Assembly (NCBI RefSeq): GCF_022647325.1
Contig: NZ_CP071408.1
Location: 22,781 to 86,780 of the forward strand
DNA length: 64,000 nucleotides
Direction: 5' to 3'
From: Pantoea deleyi
GTDB taxonomy: Bacteria; Pseudomonadota; Gammaproteobacteria; Enterobacterales; Enterobacteriaceae
The notes under the pieces are model-generated. The model did not search any database. It was not told the DNA's origin and worked only from the letters and a program-made list of their open reading frames with translations. The position numbers and the translations under genes are program-made. Shown here one piece after another: positions 8,663 through 17,783 of the stretch; the first letter of the stretch is position 1; each line of letters starts with the position of its first letter.

Positions 8663-8946
8663 TCACCGGATTTTTTGGGGGTGCCGTATTTTTTGTGGCT
8701 AAATTTATAATTTGAAATCCATGTCTGACGCTAAAAACCGATTTTTTACTTAAATATTGCTAATTAATACCTCATTAAAAAGTTATACAGTGGTGTCAGA
8801 TCATATAGCAAGGCGGATATCACTAGGTATAATGAATGTCCCGCGAGACTAACTCGTCAATGATTATCTTACCCGGAATTAATATTCATTTTTATGGGTA
8901 AATATTGCATTAAGTTAAAATAAGAACAGTGAAAAAAAACCCAGAC
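8663..8946. other. AT-rich intergenic region, no gene seen
   Basis: Between the sucrose regulator and the fimbrial regulatory region. No coding frame or recognisable operator was found. The rise in A+T may mark a join between two separately acquired blocks. Confidence 0.35.
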
Positions 8947-9135
8947 TTAAACTTTATCAGCACTTTTTGTAAGGATCTTGCTTACGTGTTCATAGAAATT
9001 GAATGTGAAAACCTGTTGTGATACATAATCTCGCTGAATACCAGCTTCACTAAGTTGCTCATCCGCCTCGCACTCTGTCTGATAAATAAGCTCAACGGTG
9101 TCTTTGATCAGATTCTCTACATGGAACGTGATCAT
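8947..9135 (-). CDS. Small acidic protein of unknown function (62 aa)
   Basis: Unrecognised 62-residue protein (MITFHVENLIKD...). Its ATGA overlaps the stop of a 15-codon frame upstream at 9136-9180 (MSKSLSDSEKKLLMG), which has a better ribosome site (AAGGGACG). Either the short frame is a coupled leader peptide, or the two are halves of one gene broken by a frameshift. The location next to regulators of a fimbrial cluster suggests a regulatory partner, but nothing in the sequence proves it. Confidence 0.45.
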   Translation of the reverse strand: MITFHVENLIKDTVELIYQTECEADEQLSEAGIQRDYVSQQVFTFNFYEHVSKILTKSADKV

Positions 9136-9228
9136 CCCATCAATAATTTCTTCTCTGAATCACTAAGAGATTTACTCATCTTACGTCCCTTTAAGTCAGT
9201 TAATTTACAAAGGAAATTATCAATACTG

Positions 9229-9543
9229 TCAAAATAAACTGCGTTTTAATATAAAAGACTCGGCCTTCTCACTCTTAAACACACTTCTGTTACCCCGGAA
9301 CCATGAAAACATTTCAAAATTGGTTTTCACCTGCAACTTTTTCATAGCTGTTCTTTTGTAATAACTGACATTCTGCTCGGTTGTCTGCATGAGCAGCGAG
9401 ATATCCCTGGGTTTCATGCCGGTCATAAGAAACCAGATGATACACACCTCCTGACTTTTCAGGCGAATTTCTGTTCCGGCGGCGTTAATAACTTGCATTG
9501 TACTCTGCTCTGCTCTCTCAGGCAGAGACCATTCAGATTGCAT
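9229..9543 (-). CDS. Small LuxR-type DNA-binding regulator
   Basis: About 104 residues with a C-terminal LuxR/GerE-like helix-turn-helix at roughly 25-80 (SQEVCIIWFLMTGMKPRDISLLM...VSYYKRTAMKKLQV). There is no receiver or autoinducer domain. The ATG at 9543 is preferred because AAGGA lies eight bases before it. Small LuxR-type proteins of this size often sit by fimbrial operons and control them. It is divergent from the MarT-like gene, so the shared 300-bp AT-rich region is the likely control point. Confidence 0.75.
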   Translation of the reverse strand: MQSEWSLPERAEQSTMQVINAAGTEIRLKSQEVCIIWFLMTGMKPRDISLLMQTTEQNVSYYKRTAMKKLQVKTNFEMFSWFRGNRSVFKSEKAESFILKRSLF

Positions 9544-9863
9544 GGGTTTATTCCTTTCAAGTGAGAAAAACATTTTAAGAAAACCAAGCAGAAGAGCAGC
9601 TTAAATTTCATTTACTTTTATAAATCAAAAAAAACATATATCATTCAGTGCGTTACGCAACTAACCTGAAGGGGGCGACCATTATCCTTGGATAAGTTAA
9701 TGAGTAAAGGCCAGTTAGTTAATAAAAATAATTACTTTTTTTTACCGAATGGACTATAAATAATGATTAGGAATTTTCTTAGACGAACAGTAACAGCGAT
9801 AAAAATAATTAAAACGCCTTTCACAGAGCGTTGTTTCAATCACCTGCCAGGGCTTTAATAAAA

Positions 9864-10901
9864 ATGAAACGCATTTACATTATTGGCGATAACGTCAAAT
9901 TTATTCTTTCTGAAAAATGTCTGGTCAGGCTGGACAGTGATACTAAAGTCAAACTAAGAGCACCAGGCGCCTTCTGCCTGCTGTTACTGATTGAAAATCA
10001 TGGCAAACTGGTCACTCACGATGACCTGTATAAATTCGGCTGGGAACGCTTTGGCATGACAGCTTCGCTGAATGTGCTGCATAACACCATTTTCTATTTA
10101 CGAAAAATGCTGAATCAGGCGGGGGATTTCGACAATGGGATTATCGAAACCATTCACCGGCGGGGCTTTATCTTCAATCTGCAGGTTTCTGTTGCGCTAA
10201 CCTATATCAATATGGACACGCCTGAAGAAGAAGAAACGATGCAGGCGGAGGAGCAGGATCAGGACAGCGATGACGCGGAGGGCTTTCTCTTCCCGGCAGA
10301 GAGTGAAAGGGCTGAGGAGCAAAACAGCGACGCGCCACGCGCAATGGCCGGACAGGCGAACCCGCCGGAAACCCGCCCTGCTCTGCGGCAGGCCGGTGAG
10401 ACAGAATCAGTAAAGGCTAAGTCAGAGATGAAAAGCAGCAGTGAGACATTCAGCAGTCCGGGCCTGATTCAGCCCGAGGGGGTTGCGATTATTTATTCGG
10501 CCTCTGTCAGAACATCAGACACTTTATGCGGGCCAGCGGTAAAAAAGCGTGCTGTCACTATTGCGTGGCCGCGTTATATTTTGCTGCTCAGCATCCTGCT
10601 GATTATCGCCTGCTCACTCATCCTCTACCCTGCGGTTTCCCCCGGGAATTATGTTAATACGGGAAAACTGGGGGCCTGTGAGGTTTATCAGAATAACCGC
10701 GCTTACGATTTCAAAAATCTTAAAATGGTGGATTACCTCAGTCGTTTCTGTAAAGATCCCAGGGTGCTTTATCTGACCAATTATCCCTACGGCAATAAGG
10801 TCTCCGCGATAAACTGCCGCGAAAAGATCGCCCTGTTCTCGGACGACATCTGCTATTCAAACTATTTTATTTACAAAGACACGGGTTATTATCATGATTA
10901 A
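9864..10901 (+). CDS. ToxR/CadC/MarT-like membrane-bound transcription regulator
   Basis: About 345 residues. Residues 1-105 are an OmpR/PhoB-type winged helix (LENHGKLVTHDDLYKFGWER..., then LRKMLNQAG...IIETIHRRGFIF). Residues about 115-235 are an acidic, low-complexity linker. One membrane helix follows at about 240-262 (YILLLSILLIIACSLILYP), then a periplasmic domain of about 85 residues with four Cys. This is the ToxR layout: DNA binding in the cytoplasm, sensing in the periplasm. The ATG at 9864 starts the winged helix properly; a TTG eleven codons earlier is possible. It overlaps the FidL-like gene, as marT and fidL do in Salmonella SPI-3. Confidence 0.85.
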   Translation: MKRIYIIGDNVKFILSEKCLVRLDSDTKVKLRAPGAFCLLLLIENHGKLVTHDDLYKFGWERFGMTASLNVLHNTIFYLRKMLNQAGDFDNGIIETIHRRGFIFNLQVSVALTYINMDTPEEEETMQAEEQDQDSDDAEGFLFPAESERAEEQNSDAPRAMAGQANPPETRPALRQAGETESVKAKSEMKSSSETFSSPGLIQPEGVAIIYSASVRTSDTLCGPAVKKRAVTIAWPRYILLLSILLIIACSLILYPAVSPGNYVNTGKLGACEVYQNNRAYDFKNLKMVDYLSRFCKDPRVLYLTNYPYGNKVSAINCREKIALFSDDICYSNYFIYKDTGYYHD

Positions 10902-11364
10902 AAGGATTTTTTTTCTCTCAACCGTGGGGCTGGCTGTCGCACTGACGTCTTTTACGATCTGGTATAGATATGGCATTACATCCGGCTTCTCCTGCTCCGG
11001 CAACATTAACTTTCACAGAGAGTCGGGTATTATGCGTCTTTCGACGAAACTGAATATTGATGAAAATAGCGGAACACTCTCAATGAACGGATTTGTAACT
11101 CGCGAAGATGGCACCCGTGAGAATGTAAACCGGACGGTGGTCTTTACCAGTCATCATGTCGGCTCGCGGTATACCTGGGTCTCGGGTCAAATCCTCGCCT
11201 CTATTGACGATAAACTCTCACCTGAAATGGCCAGCGTGTGGTTTCCGGAATTTTATCGTGAGCCAAAAAGTAAGGTTGAACTGTTCATTTCCCGGTTGAA
11301 TATCAATTCAGTAATGCTCTCCGGTGAGTTCGTTCCATATTATGTCTGTACTCAGCGGCACTGA
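10894..11364 (+). CDS. FidL-like membrane protein
   Basis: A 156-residue protein with one N-terminal membrane helix (residues 5-25) and a periplasmic beta-rich domain with two Cys. It overlaps the ToxR/MarT-like gene by eight bases. Salmonella SPI-3 pairs the regulator MarT with FidL, and ToxR with ToxS; by analogy this protein should stabilise or tune its partner in the periplasm. That role is inferred from arrangement and topology. Confidence 0.7.
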   Translation: MIKRIFFLSTVGLAVALTSFTIWYRYGITSGFSCSGNINFHRESGIMRLSTKLNIDENSGTLSMNGFVTREDGTRENVNRTVVFTSHHVGSRYTWVSGQILASIDDKLSPEMASVWFPEFYREPKSKVELFISRLNINSVMLSGEFVPYYVCTQRH

Positions 11365-11906
11365 CGCTGCCGCCATGAATCCACCGTAAGTGGGATGAAA
11401 TGCGCCGTTCAATCATCTCACTGCGCGATAAGATGATTTATCGATACACCTTTTTAATTTTCTTTATTTTCTATAAATCTAGAAAAATCAGTGACTTGAG
11501 AACATGAGCGCCTCCATCCTCCCCGTAATCCTCAAGTGCAAACACTCCGATTAGTAAAAAATAAGGCAAAAAAATTTTAATTAAAGTGCCATCTAAATAA
11601 TAATTTGTTTAAATTCAGTCACACATTAGCTGGCTGAATCTTCTCTTATATAATAATTAACATTTCAGTTTCATTCTGACGGCATCAATTATTTTGGCAA
11701 TCTTGCATATGACATATCCTGATGGTAACGCTAACTTCCTGAAAAGAAAATCTGCTGTAGAAAAAAAGAACATTCAATTGAAATAGGATTTTAAGGTTGA
11801 TTTTTAACCTTCAAGATATCTTCAGGATAATATCCTGCGCGCCTTTAAGGCAATAGTAAGGAGATGACAATCGCTCACACTCAGACAAATAATTAAGGAC
11901 ATATAG
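11365..11906. promoter_or_regulatory. AT-rich promoter region of the fimbrial operon
   Basis: About 540 bases without a gene. Near the operon start it holds two inverted repeats: AAGGTT-N7-AACCTT at 11793-11811 and the near-perfect palindrome AGGATAATATCCT at 11824-11836. These are candidate binding sites for the MarT-like or LuxR-like regulators. No clear sigma-70 promoter was fixed by eye. Confidence 0.5.
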
Positions 11907-12653
11907 ATGAAAATCTGGCCTTTTACCAGCACCACTCAATTTTTAACGGCAATTTGCGCTTCGTTTTTTTTCCAAACCACACATGCAGCTATGTATGTGT
12001 ACCCGATGGAAACTGCCGTAGGAGAGAATGGATCTTCTCAGATAAGAGTGATTTCCCAGGATAATGACGTTCAGTTCGTCAAGATTAAGTTAAAAAAGAT
12101 ATTAAATCCTGCAACTGATAAGGAACATGAAGTTGATTTTGACATGTCTGACGCCAGTCAGCTTATCATTACGCCTCAGAAACTGGCTCTTGCCGCAGGG
12201 GGCGAAAGGCTGGTAAGAATTGTTTCGGTTAACCTTCCGCAAAAAGAAACCACCTGGCGGGTTTATTTTGAAGGCGTTAATGAGATTACATACAATCTCT
12301 CGCCGGGCGAAAGTAAAAGCGCAGCAGGTGACGCTCAGGTGGGCGTTAATATTATCTGGGGCGTGCTGGTTCACGTGGCACCACAGAAAGAGGTTGCCAG
12401 AATGGAATACAGTCCTGCGTCAGGAAAAGTGACCAATAGCGGTACTATTCGCATTCCCGTGAAGGAATTCGGTACGTGCAGCTCAGCCAGCGACTGTAAG
12501 TGGGAAAAAAAGGAAATAACGCTTTACCCGGACAGCATAGTTTCCATTCCAGGAATAAAGTTCCTTCCCGGAAAGACTTACAAAATAAAGTATTTTAACT
12601 GGATTAAAAATACGACTGAAGTGATGGAATTGCCTGCTTCACTGGTAAGGTAG
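11907..12653 (+). CDS. Fimbrial chaperone of the CS1/CFA/I (alternate) class
   Basis: A 248-residue periplasmic chaperone with a signal peptide ending near HAAMYVYPME. It corresponds to CfaA/CooB/CblB, not to the classical PapD group. Donor-strand chaperones hold pilin subunits until the usher assembles them. Motifs visible include the G1-like region NIIWGVLVHVAP and a C-terminal domain with the pair CSSASDCKWEKKE. It is the first gene of a four-gene operon in the order chaperone, major pilin, usher, tip, the same order as coo/cfa. Confidence 0.88.
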   Translation: MKIWPFTSTTQFLTAICASFFFQTTHAAMYVYPMETAVGENGSSQIRVISQDNDVQFVKIKLKKILNPATDKEHEVDFDMSDASQLIITPQKLALAAGGERLVRIVSVNLPQKETTWRVYFEGVNEITYNLSPGESKSAAGDAQVGVNIIWGVLVHVAPQKEVARMEYSPASGKVTNSGTIRIPVKEFGTCSSASDCKWEKKEITLYPDSIVSIPGIKFLPGKTYKIKYFNWIKNTTEVMELPASLVR

Positions 12654-12701
12654 CTCCCTTTATTAATGAAGGGTTTATATAAAACACTCAAGGAATGCTC
12701 A

Positions 12702-13208
12702 ATGAAAAATAACCTCAAAACCGTTATTGGTGCAGCTGCACTTATGGCCGCGTTCAGCGCCAGCGCCGTACAGCGTGATATTACCGTAACCGCCGATATT
12801 GACTCAACCGTCGACGTGACGCTGGCTGACGGTTCTGCACTTCCGGCCTCGGTTGCCATGCAGTACCTCCCGGGCAAGGGACTGGATTCCCACAAGCAGA
12901 ACATCAAGTTCTGGTCTAATGCCGTTAACAAGGACCTGAATGTCAGCCTTGCATCATCTCCCTCGCTGACGGACGGGAACGGCGGTAATGCGATCCCGCT
13001 GAGCGTGTCGGTCAATGGCACGGCGTTAACAACAACAGCGGCTGTGCTCACCTATGCCTCACTTTTCCCGACGGGTATCACTAACGGTTCCGCCATCGTG
13101 CCGCTGGTAATTTCACAGGCTAACCAGCAAGCAGCCATCACCTCCGGCAAATACAGCGGCGTCGTAAGCCTTGTTGTGACTCAGGCTACTGGCACCCCTA
13201 GCCAATAA
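12702..13208 (+). CDS. Major fimbrial subunit, CS1/CFA/I family
   Basis: A 168-residue pilin. The signal peptide (MKNNLKTVIGAAALMAAFSASA) is followed by a mature N-terminus VQRDITVTADIDSTVDV, the donor-strand pattern of CfaB/CooA/CblA pilins. It lacks Cys, as CS1-type pilins do. The ATG at 12702 has AAGGA upstream and gives a proper signal peptide; an ATG twelve codons earlier is rejected. An intrinsic terminator directly after the gene probably raises its transcript level over the usher's. Confidence 0.92.
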   Translation: MKNNLKTVIGAAALMAAFSASAVQRDITVTADIDSTVDVTLADGSALPASVAMQYLPGKGLDSHKQNIKFWSNAVNKDLNVSLASSPSLTDGNGGNAIPLSVSVNGTALTTTAAVLTYASLFPTGITNGSAIVPLVISQANQQAAITSGKYSGVVSLVVTQATGTPSQ

Positions 13209-13231
13209 TAATTCGCCCGCAATGTAGCCTT

Positions 13232-13258
13232 GACGGGACGTGTGTCCCGTCTTTTTTT
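13232..13258 (+). terminator. Intrinsic terminator/attenuator between pilin and usher genes
   Basis: Perfect 8-bp stem GACGGGAC / GTCCCGTC with a 4-base loop followed by seven T. It sits 23 bases after the pilin stop and 13 bases before the usher ATG, inside the operon. Partial read-through would give much more pilin than usher, as needed for pilus assembly. Confidence 0.88.
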
Positions 13259-13271
13259 CAGGGAGCCTGGG

Positions 13272-15986
13272 ATGAATAGTAAACTCCGACTTCTGACTGC
13301 AGCGATCATTGCCGCCCTGCCGCTCTGCGGCATGTCCTATGCAGAGGTGCGCGTTCCTCCTGGATTTGAAGAGCTTGCCCGCGGGCAGAATATGATGCTG
13401 GAAGTTTCACTGTACGGTGAGTCTCTCGGTGTATTTGAGGCAAGGGTTGACCTGGAGACTGTTCAGTTCATGCATCCCCGGGAGCTCACTGCTGCCGTAC
13501 TGAAAAAGTATGCCAGCGTACCGGGCCTGCAGGCCCTGCTCCAGAAGTCTCTCCGCTCTCCTTTAAGACGTAATGGTACCCTTTCCTGCGGTACTAATGG
13601 CAGGGTACCGGGCTGCGATTATATTGACACCGACAGCATGGCCATTATTTACGATGAAAATAATGCCCGGGCCGGTTTATTTCTTGGGCCGCAGTATCGC
13701 CCTAAAAAAGACGCTCAGGACATCTATTATGACGCCAGTGCGGACAGCAGTAATGCGCTGGTTCATCAGCAAAATGTCAACTTTGTTGCTGACAGAAACT
13801 ATCAGTCCGCCTCCGTCCAGGGCAACGGTTCGCTGGGCGTGACGCAGAATGGCTATCTGAATATTGACTGGAACTGGCACGGCCAGCGCGCGCGTTCATC
13901 CAGCGTGCAGGAGGCGGAGGTCAGCAACGCCTATTTCCGGCAGGACCTCTGGAAGCGCGTCTATGTTCAGGGCGGAATGATGGATGCTCGCGACATTTTC
14001 AGCAACGCCGGCGGGAATATCAACCTCAGCCAGCTGCCCCTGGGTAAAATTCGTGGTGCGCGCCTGGGGTCCACCCTGTCATGGGTCAACATGGATAAGG
14101 TTTCCCGGGGCACACCCGTTAACGTTTTCCTTTCCCAGGACTCCCGGGTGGATGCTTACCGCGATGGCCAGCTGCTCTCCTCTTTCTACCTTAAGGCCGG
14201 CGCGCAGGAACTTGACACGCGAACCTTCCCGGCAGGCAGCTATGTCGTCTCTTTGCGCATCTATGAAAACAGCCAGCTGGTCAGAACCGAAACCGTGCCC
14301 TATACCGGTACCGGCAGCGCGCAGCCTAGCTCCTTTCAGTGGTTTATTCAGGGCGGGAACATCAGCGATGACGGCGGCGTCAGGCAGCGCTCTGATGATG
14401 ACAGCAGGCGCGTTGTGCAGGGCGGACTGCGCCTGCCCGTGACCGCAAACGCATCACTGACCGCAGGCGCTGCCCTCCTCCGCGACGCACGCTACTGGGA
14501 AGGTGCAGCAGACTGGGCGCACGGATTCAGTTCAGGCCCCCTTGACGGCATGATGACAACGCGCGCCAGCTATCTGTATGGCAGCGACGGCTCCCGGGGG
14601 AATATTCAGCAGCTTAACTACAACGACGGCTTTTCTCTCAGCTTCTACCGTTCGTCAATGACCGCACCTGACTGTGACAATCAGGCAGAACACCGCTATA
14701 GCTACAGCGGCTGTTATAAAAGTACTAACGTCATGCTGTCCGTCCCCTTTTCTCAGTGGTACGGCACGCTGGGCTATGCGCTCAGCAGTAACGAAGGCCG
14801 TTACGTATATCGTCGTGACCTGCCCGATGATGACAAAAACGCACAGGCAGGCGTGCCCTGGGAGCAGGTATACCAGACTCGCTCGCGCAGCCGGACCTGG
14901 CAGACCGGCGTGACGCGACAGTTCAGATGGAGCAGCGTCAACGTCAGCTCAAGCGTTAATGCGTTTATGCGTAAAGACAGCGGCTATGACGGCACGGACA
15001 AGGGTGCCTTCCTCACATTCAGCCTGTCGCGCGCCTCAGGCGGCACCGCACGGTCAAGAAGCACGGCGTCTGCGGGCGCCAGCTGGCAGACCAGCCAGCG
15101 CGGCGGTGACCGGCTGGGCTACAACGCGGCCTACAGCCATTACGCAGATGATACGGGTGAAAACGAGCTGGGTGCCTCACTTTATGGCGTCAATTCGGAC
15201 ACCGTGAACGCTTCGGCCTACGGCCGGGCCGGTGGGCAGTACGGCAGCGGCGCGCTTACGGTCAGTGACGCCTGGCAGAAAACGGGTAATGCCCACACGC
15301 TGAGCAGCAGCGGAAATTACAGCTCCTCTCTTGTTATCGACCGGAAGGGTCTCTTCTGGGGACGGTGGGGAGACGGCAACCCGTCCTCGGCCGTGACGGT
15401 GGGGGTGGAGCAGGACGACGAACAAAAGGACTCAAGAGTCAGCGTATCGCTGGACAGCGGGGGGCGGAGTGATATAAGCGGCAACAGTCGCGCCCTGTTT
15501 ACCGTGCCCGGCTACCGGGAGACGACGTTCACCATTGCGGAGTCCGCGTCATCACCGGCAGGTACCAGCAGTGAAATCAGCAAAGGAGCCGGTTCGCGTA
15601 CGTTATTCATGACCCCGGGCCGGGTATTTAACCGGGACATTGTGGTCAGTACCCGCTACACGTGGCTGGGGCAGATGACCGACGCGCAGCACCGGCCGCT
15701 TGAGGGGGGAATTCCGCTTAACGTCATGTCCTGGACGCCACTCGGCGGGGGCGGATTCACGCTGGAAACAAACAGGCAGCTGAAAATGCTGTACGTGATG
15801 AAGGACCAGGCGTTCTGGCAGTGCAGCATGAAAGTGAGGGCGGTCCGTGACGTGGTGCGCTACGTAGGGGCAACGGCGTGCGAAAGCACGGACATGGCTA
15901 ACCTGCCGGGAGCAGAGCAGAAGCAGGTTGAGCTGATGACTGCGGGCAACGTTCGTGATGCCCGCCCAACGGCAATGAACGAGTAA
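13272..15986 (+). CDS. Outer membrane usher of the CS1/CFA/I class
   Basis: A 904-residue usher (CfaC/CooC/CblC type) with a signal peptide ending near MSYA|EVRVPPGFEEL. The N-terminal domain is followed by a large beta-barrel rich in Tyr, Ser and Gly, and a C-terminal region with paired Cys (FWQCSMKVRAV...GATACES). It takes chaperone-bound subunits and extrudes the fimbria through the outer membrane. The ATG at 13272 is chosen because upstream in-frame TTG would place the start inside the terminator stem. Full length, no break seen. Confidence 0.92.
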   Translation: MNSKLRLLTAAIIAALPLCGMSYAEVRVPPGFEELARGQNMMLEVSLYGESLGVFEARVDLETVQFMHPRELTAAVLKKYASVPGLQALLQKSLRSPLRRNGTLSCGTNGRVPGCDYIDTDSMAIIYDENNARAGLFLGPQYRPKKDAQDIYYDASADSSNALVHQQNVNFVADRNYQSASVQGNGSLGVTQNGYLNIDWNWHGQRARSSSVQEAEVSNAYFRQDLWKRVYVQGGMMDARDIFSNAGGNINLSQLPLGKIRGARLGSTLSWVNMDKVSRGTPVNVFLSQDSRVDAYRDGQLLSSFYLKAGAQELDTRTFPAGSYVVSLRIYENSQLVRTETVPYTGTGSAQPSSFQWFIQGGNISDDGGVRQRSDDDSRRVVQGGLRLPVTANASLTAGAALLRDARYWEGAADWAHGFSSGPLDGMMTTRASYLYGSDGSRGNIQQLNYNDGFSLSFYRSSMTAPDCDNQAEHRYSYSGCYKSTNVMLSVPFSQWYGTLGYALSSNEGRYVYRRDLPDDDKNAQAGVPWEQVYQTRSRSRTWQTGVTRQFRWSSVNVSSSVNAFMRKDSGYDGTDKGAFLTFSLSRASGGTARSRSTASAGASWQTSQRGGDRLGYNAAYSHYADDTGENELGASLYGVNSDTVNASAYGRAGGQYGSGALTVSDAWQKTGNAHTLSSSGNYSSSLVIDRKGLFWGRWGDGNPSSAVTVGVEQDDEQKDSRVSVSLDSGGRSDISGNSRALFTVPGYRETTFTIAESASSPAGTSSEISKGAGSRTLFMTPGRVFNRDIVVSTRYTWLGQMTDAQHRPLEGGIPLNVMSWTPLGGGGFTLETNRQLKMLYVMKDQAFWQCSMKVRAVRDVVRYVGATACESTDMANLPGAEQKQVELMTAGNVRDARPTAMNE

Positions 15987-15995
15987 GGAAAGAAT

Positions 15996-17144
15996 GTGAA
16001 ATTATTCTGTTATCTGGGGCTGATTATGGGTGCTCTTGTTTCCAGTGTAGCGCCCTGCTACGCCGTTTACGAGGCTCCCATGGCCAGGAACACGACGCTG
16101 ACGGCGAAATATGACCGGATGTCCGTGCCCTCATCCCTCACGATATGGGACAATCTTTCAGGCGGCAGAGATGACACTGACGGGCAAAAGTGGGCCCGTA
16201 ATACGCTGGTATGTAAGAGTTCAAGTGATTCAACGTATGGGGCCTGTAACCGCACCGCCCCCGCATGGTGGCAGAATGGGTCCCCCAGTGATGCAAATAT
16301 TACATTAAAATTTACACTTGAAGGCAGCTCGACCTCCATAAACCTCAATATCACAGGTCGCCACGATTTCCGTGCCATCACGCCCGCTTCATGCGCGGTT
16401 ATCGTAAATTACCCTGCGTCTTCTGCCACCGGGTGTGATGGCTTACTGGAGGCAACCAATCTTTTTACGTACACCATTTCTCAAGGCGAGCTTGCAAAAC
16501 TCACGACCCCGGGAGTGTGGCGTGCCACGCTCAAACAGGACCTGTATCAGTGGGCCTCAACTTACCTGTATACCTGGACGGCCAGTATCGTTCTGACGGT
16601 GACGGACCTCAATAACCAGCAGATTTATTTTCCGGCCTTTCCCTACAGCGCGCCAAGGGTCGACCTGAACCTTAATAACCGGCCGGGAACCAGTAAAAAC
16701 GCCACCGCCAGCGGCACCGCGTCCCTGGATATGTGCCTGTATGACGGCAGCAACTCCTCAAGCAACCGCGTGAATATGCTCTTCAGCGACGAGGGGGCGA
16801 GCGCGACAGGCAGGGCTGCCGGACTTTTCTCCGTCTATCGCACCGGCGCGGACAAAACGCAGGCTGCCAATCGCATTGACTACCAGGTCAGCGTCATTAA
16901 CCCGACGACGGGAGTGGCTCAGGAGATAAAAAACGCTACCGAAATCAGCTGGAGCAATACTAACCAGCGTAATATCCAGCGTCAGGTCGTATTGCCGGGC
17001 GTGCCCGGAGTATCGCTCTGCGTCCCTGCCCCCATACAGCTCATCACGCCAGCCTTTAATCTGGCGGATAAGGCTGCGGGGTACTATACGGGTAAATTAA
17101 CCATTATTTACACACCGTCGACGCAGAGTAACGTCGCCAACTAG
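15996..17144 (+). CDS. Fimbrial tip adhesin, CfaE/CooD/CblD family
   Basis: A 382-residue minor subunit. Signal peptide, then the family N-terminus (VYEAPMARNTTLTAKYDRM...), a Cys-containing adhesin domain to about residue 215, and a C-terminal pilin domain for docking (DLNLNNRPGTS onward). CfaE-type proteins cap the fimbria and bind host surfaces. The start is GTG with AAGGAA eight bases before it. It begins nine bases after the usher stop, so it is in the same operon. The bound receptor cannot be predicted from sequence. Confidence 0.88.
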   Translation: MKLFCYLGLIMGALVSSVAPCYAVYEAPMARNTTLTAKYDRMSVPSSLTIWDNLSGGRDDTDGQKWARNTLVCKSSSDSTYGACNRTAPAWWQNGSPSDANITLKFTLEGSSTSINLNITGRHDFRAITPASCAVIVNYPASSATGCDGLLEATNLFTYTISQGELAKLTTPGVWRATLKQDLYQWASTYLYTWTASIVLTVTDLNNQQIYFPAFPYSAPRVDLNLNNRPGTSKNATASGTASLDMCLYDGSNSSSNRVNMLFSDEGASATGRAAGLFSVYRTGADKTQAANRIDYQVSVINPTTGVAQEIKNATEISWSNTNQRNIQRQVVLPGVPGVSLCVPAPIQLITPAFNLADKAAGYYTGKLTIIYTPSTQSNVAN

Positions 17145-17165
17145 CTGAAGTGATTTTCTTCATGT

Positions 17166-17377
17166 GTTCCCCGGCAAGCACAGGCTTTGCAGCCGGTAGC
17201 AGGTTTTGTCCGTCACCGGGCGCAGCAGCCCGGCGCAACCCGCCAGAAACAGCTGAATGCCTTCTGATTCAGCCCGCACGTATGCCGGACATACCTCGCC
17301 CGCATCAGCGCTCGCACCTCACTCACATTCTCCTTCAGGCCGGTCACACACCGCCTGTTTACACACCAGTTCGGCAT
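17166..17377 (-). pseudogene. Truncated second copy of the yubB 5' end
   Basis: Matches 1700-2028 but is shorter and broken. It keeps the start (MPNWCVNR) and reads about 30 codons before a one-base deletion shifts the frame (GGCGAGGT against GGAGAGGT in the other copy). Near 17205 it skips about 120 bp: in the intact copy the two points carry the direct repeat GTTTCGTCCGT, so the loss probably came from recombination between those short repeats. It has CCCAG once where the longer copy has it twice. It marks the right boundary of the cargo block. Confidence 0.85.
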
Positions 17378-17590
17378 GATTCTCTCCTCAGTCAATGGTT
17401 GCACGGCCTCACCTGCGCCGTGCCGACACAGCAGCCGGGCGCAAAGTGAAGCCAGCAGGGGCGACACCGGAAGCCGCACGCGCCGCCGGAGCGGACTGAA
17501 TGTCCCGCGCACGGCGGGGAACGGGTGAGGATGACGAGCGCCAGCGTCCCTTGCAGGCGAAGCGGCCCGGCTAACGTGAAGGCACGGCGC
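17378..17590 (-). promoter_or_regulatory. Leader module, copy C; core 17455-17530
   Basis: Nearly identical to 2029-2180 over its first 150 bases. Beyond the core it continues with sequence shared with copy A (around GCGAAGCGGCCCGGCTAA), so it keeps the outer half that copy B lost at the cargo junction. It now faces a dead yubB fragment. Confidence 0.55.
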
Positions 17591-17724
17591 TGCCCGACGG
17601 CAAGGAGGGAAGTATTCCGGAATTTGAAAGCGATAACAGCTGTTAGGCGCCGCTACTTAATTACCTGCAGGGCCGATAAAGAAAATCTGCAGAAAAAGAT
17701 GATCAAAGACATAAATCGATAAAA

Positions 17725-17747
17725 AAAAGTGCAGTTTCTGCACTTTT
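17725..17747. terminator. Perfect hairpin upstream of the XRE gene
   Basis: AAAAGTGCAG / CTGCACTTTT, a 10-bp stem with a 3-base loop flanked by A and T runs, so it can end transcription in both directions. It also lies 37 bases before the XRE start and could be that regulator's operator. Confidence 0.6.
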
Positions 17748-17783
17748 CGCGAATACTATTTTTTCACTAATGGAGGGAATTTA

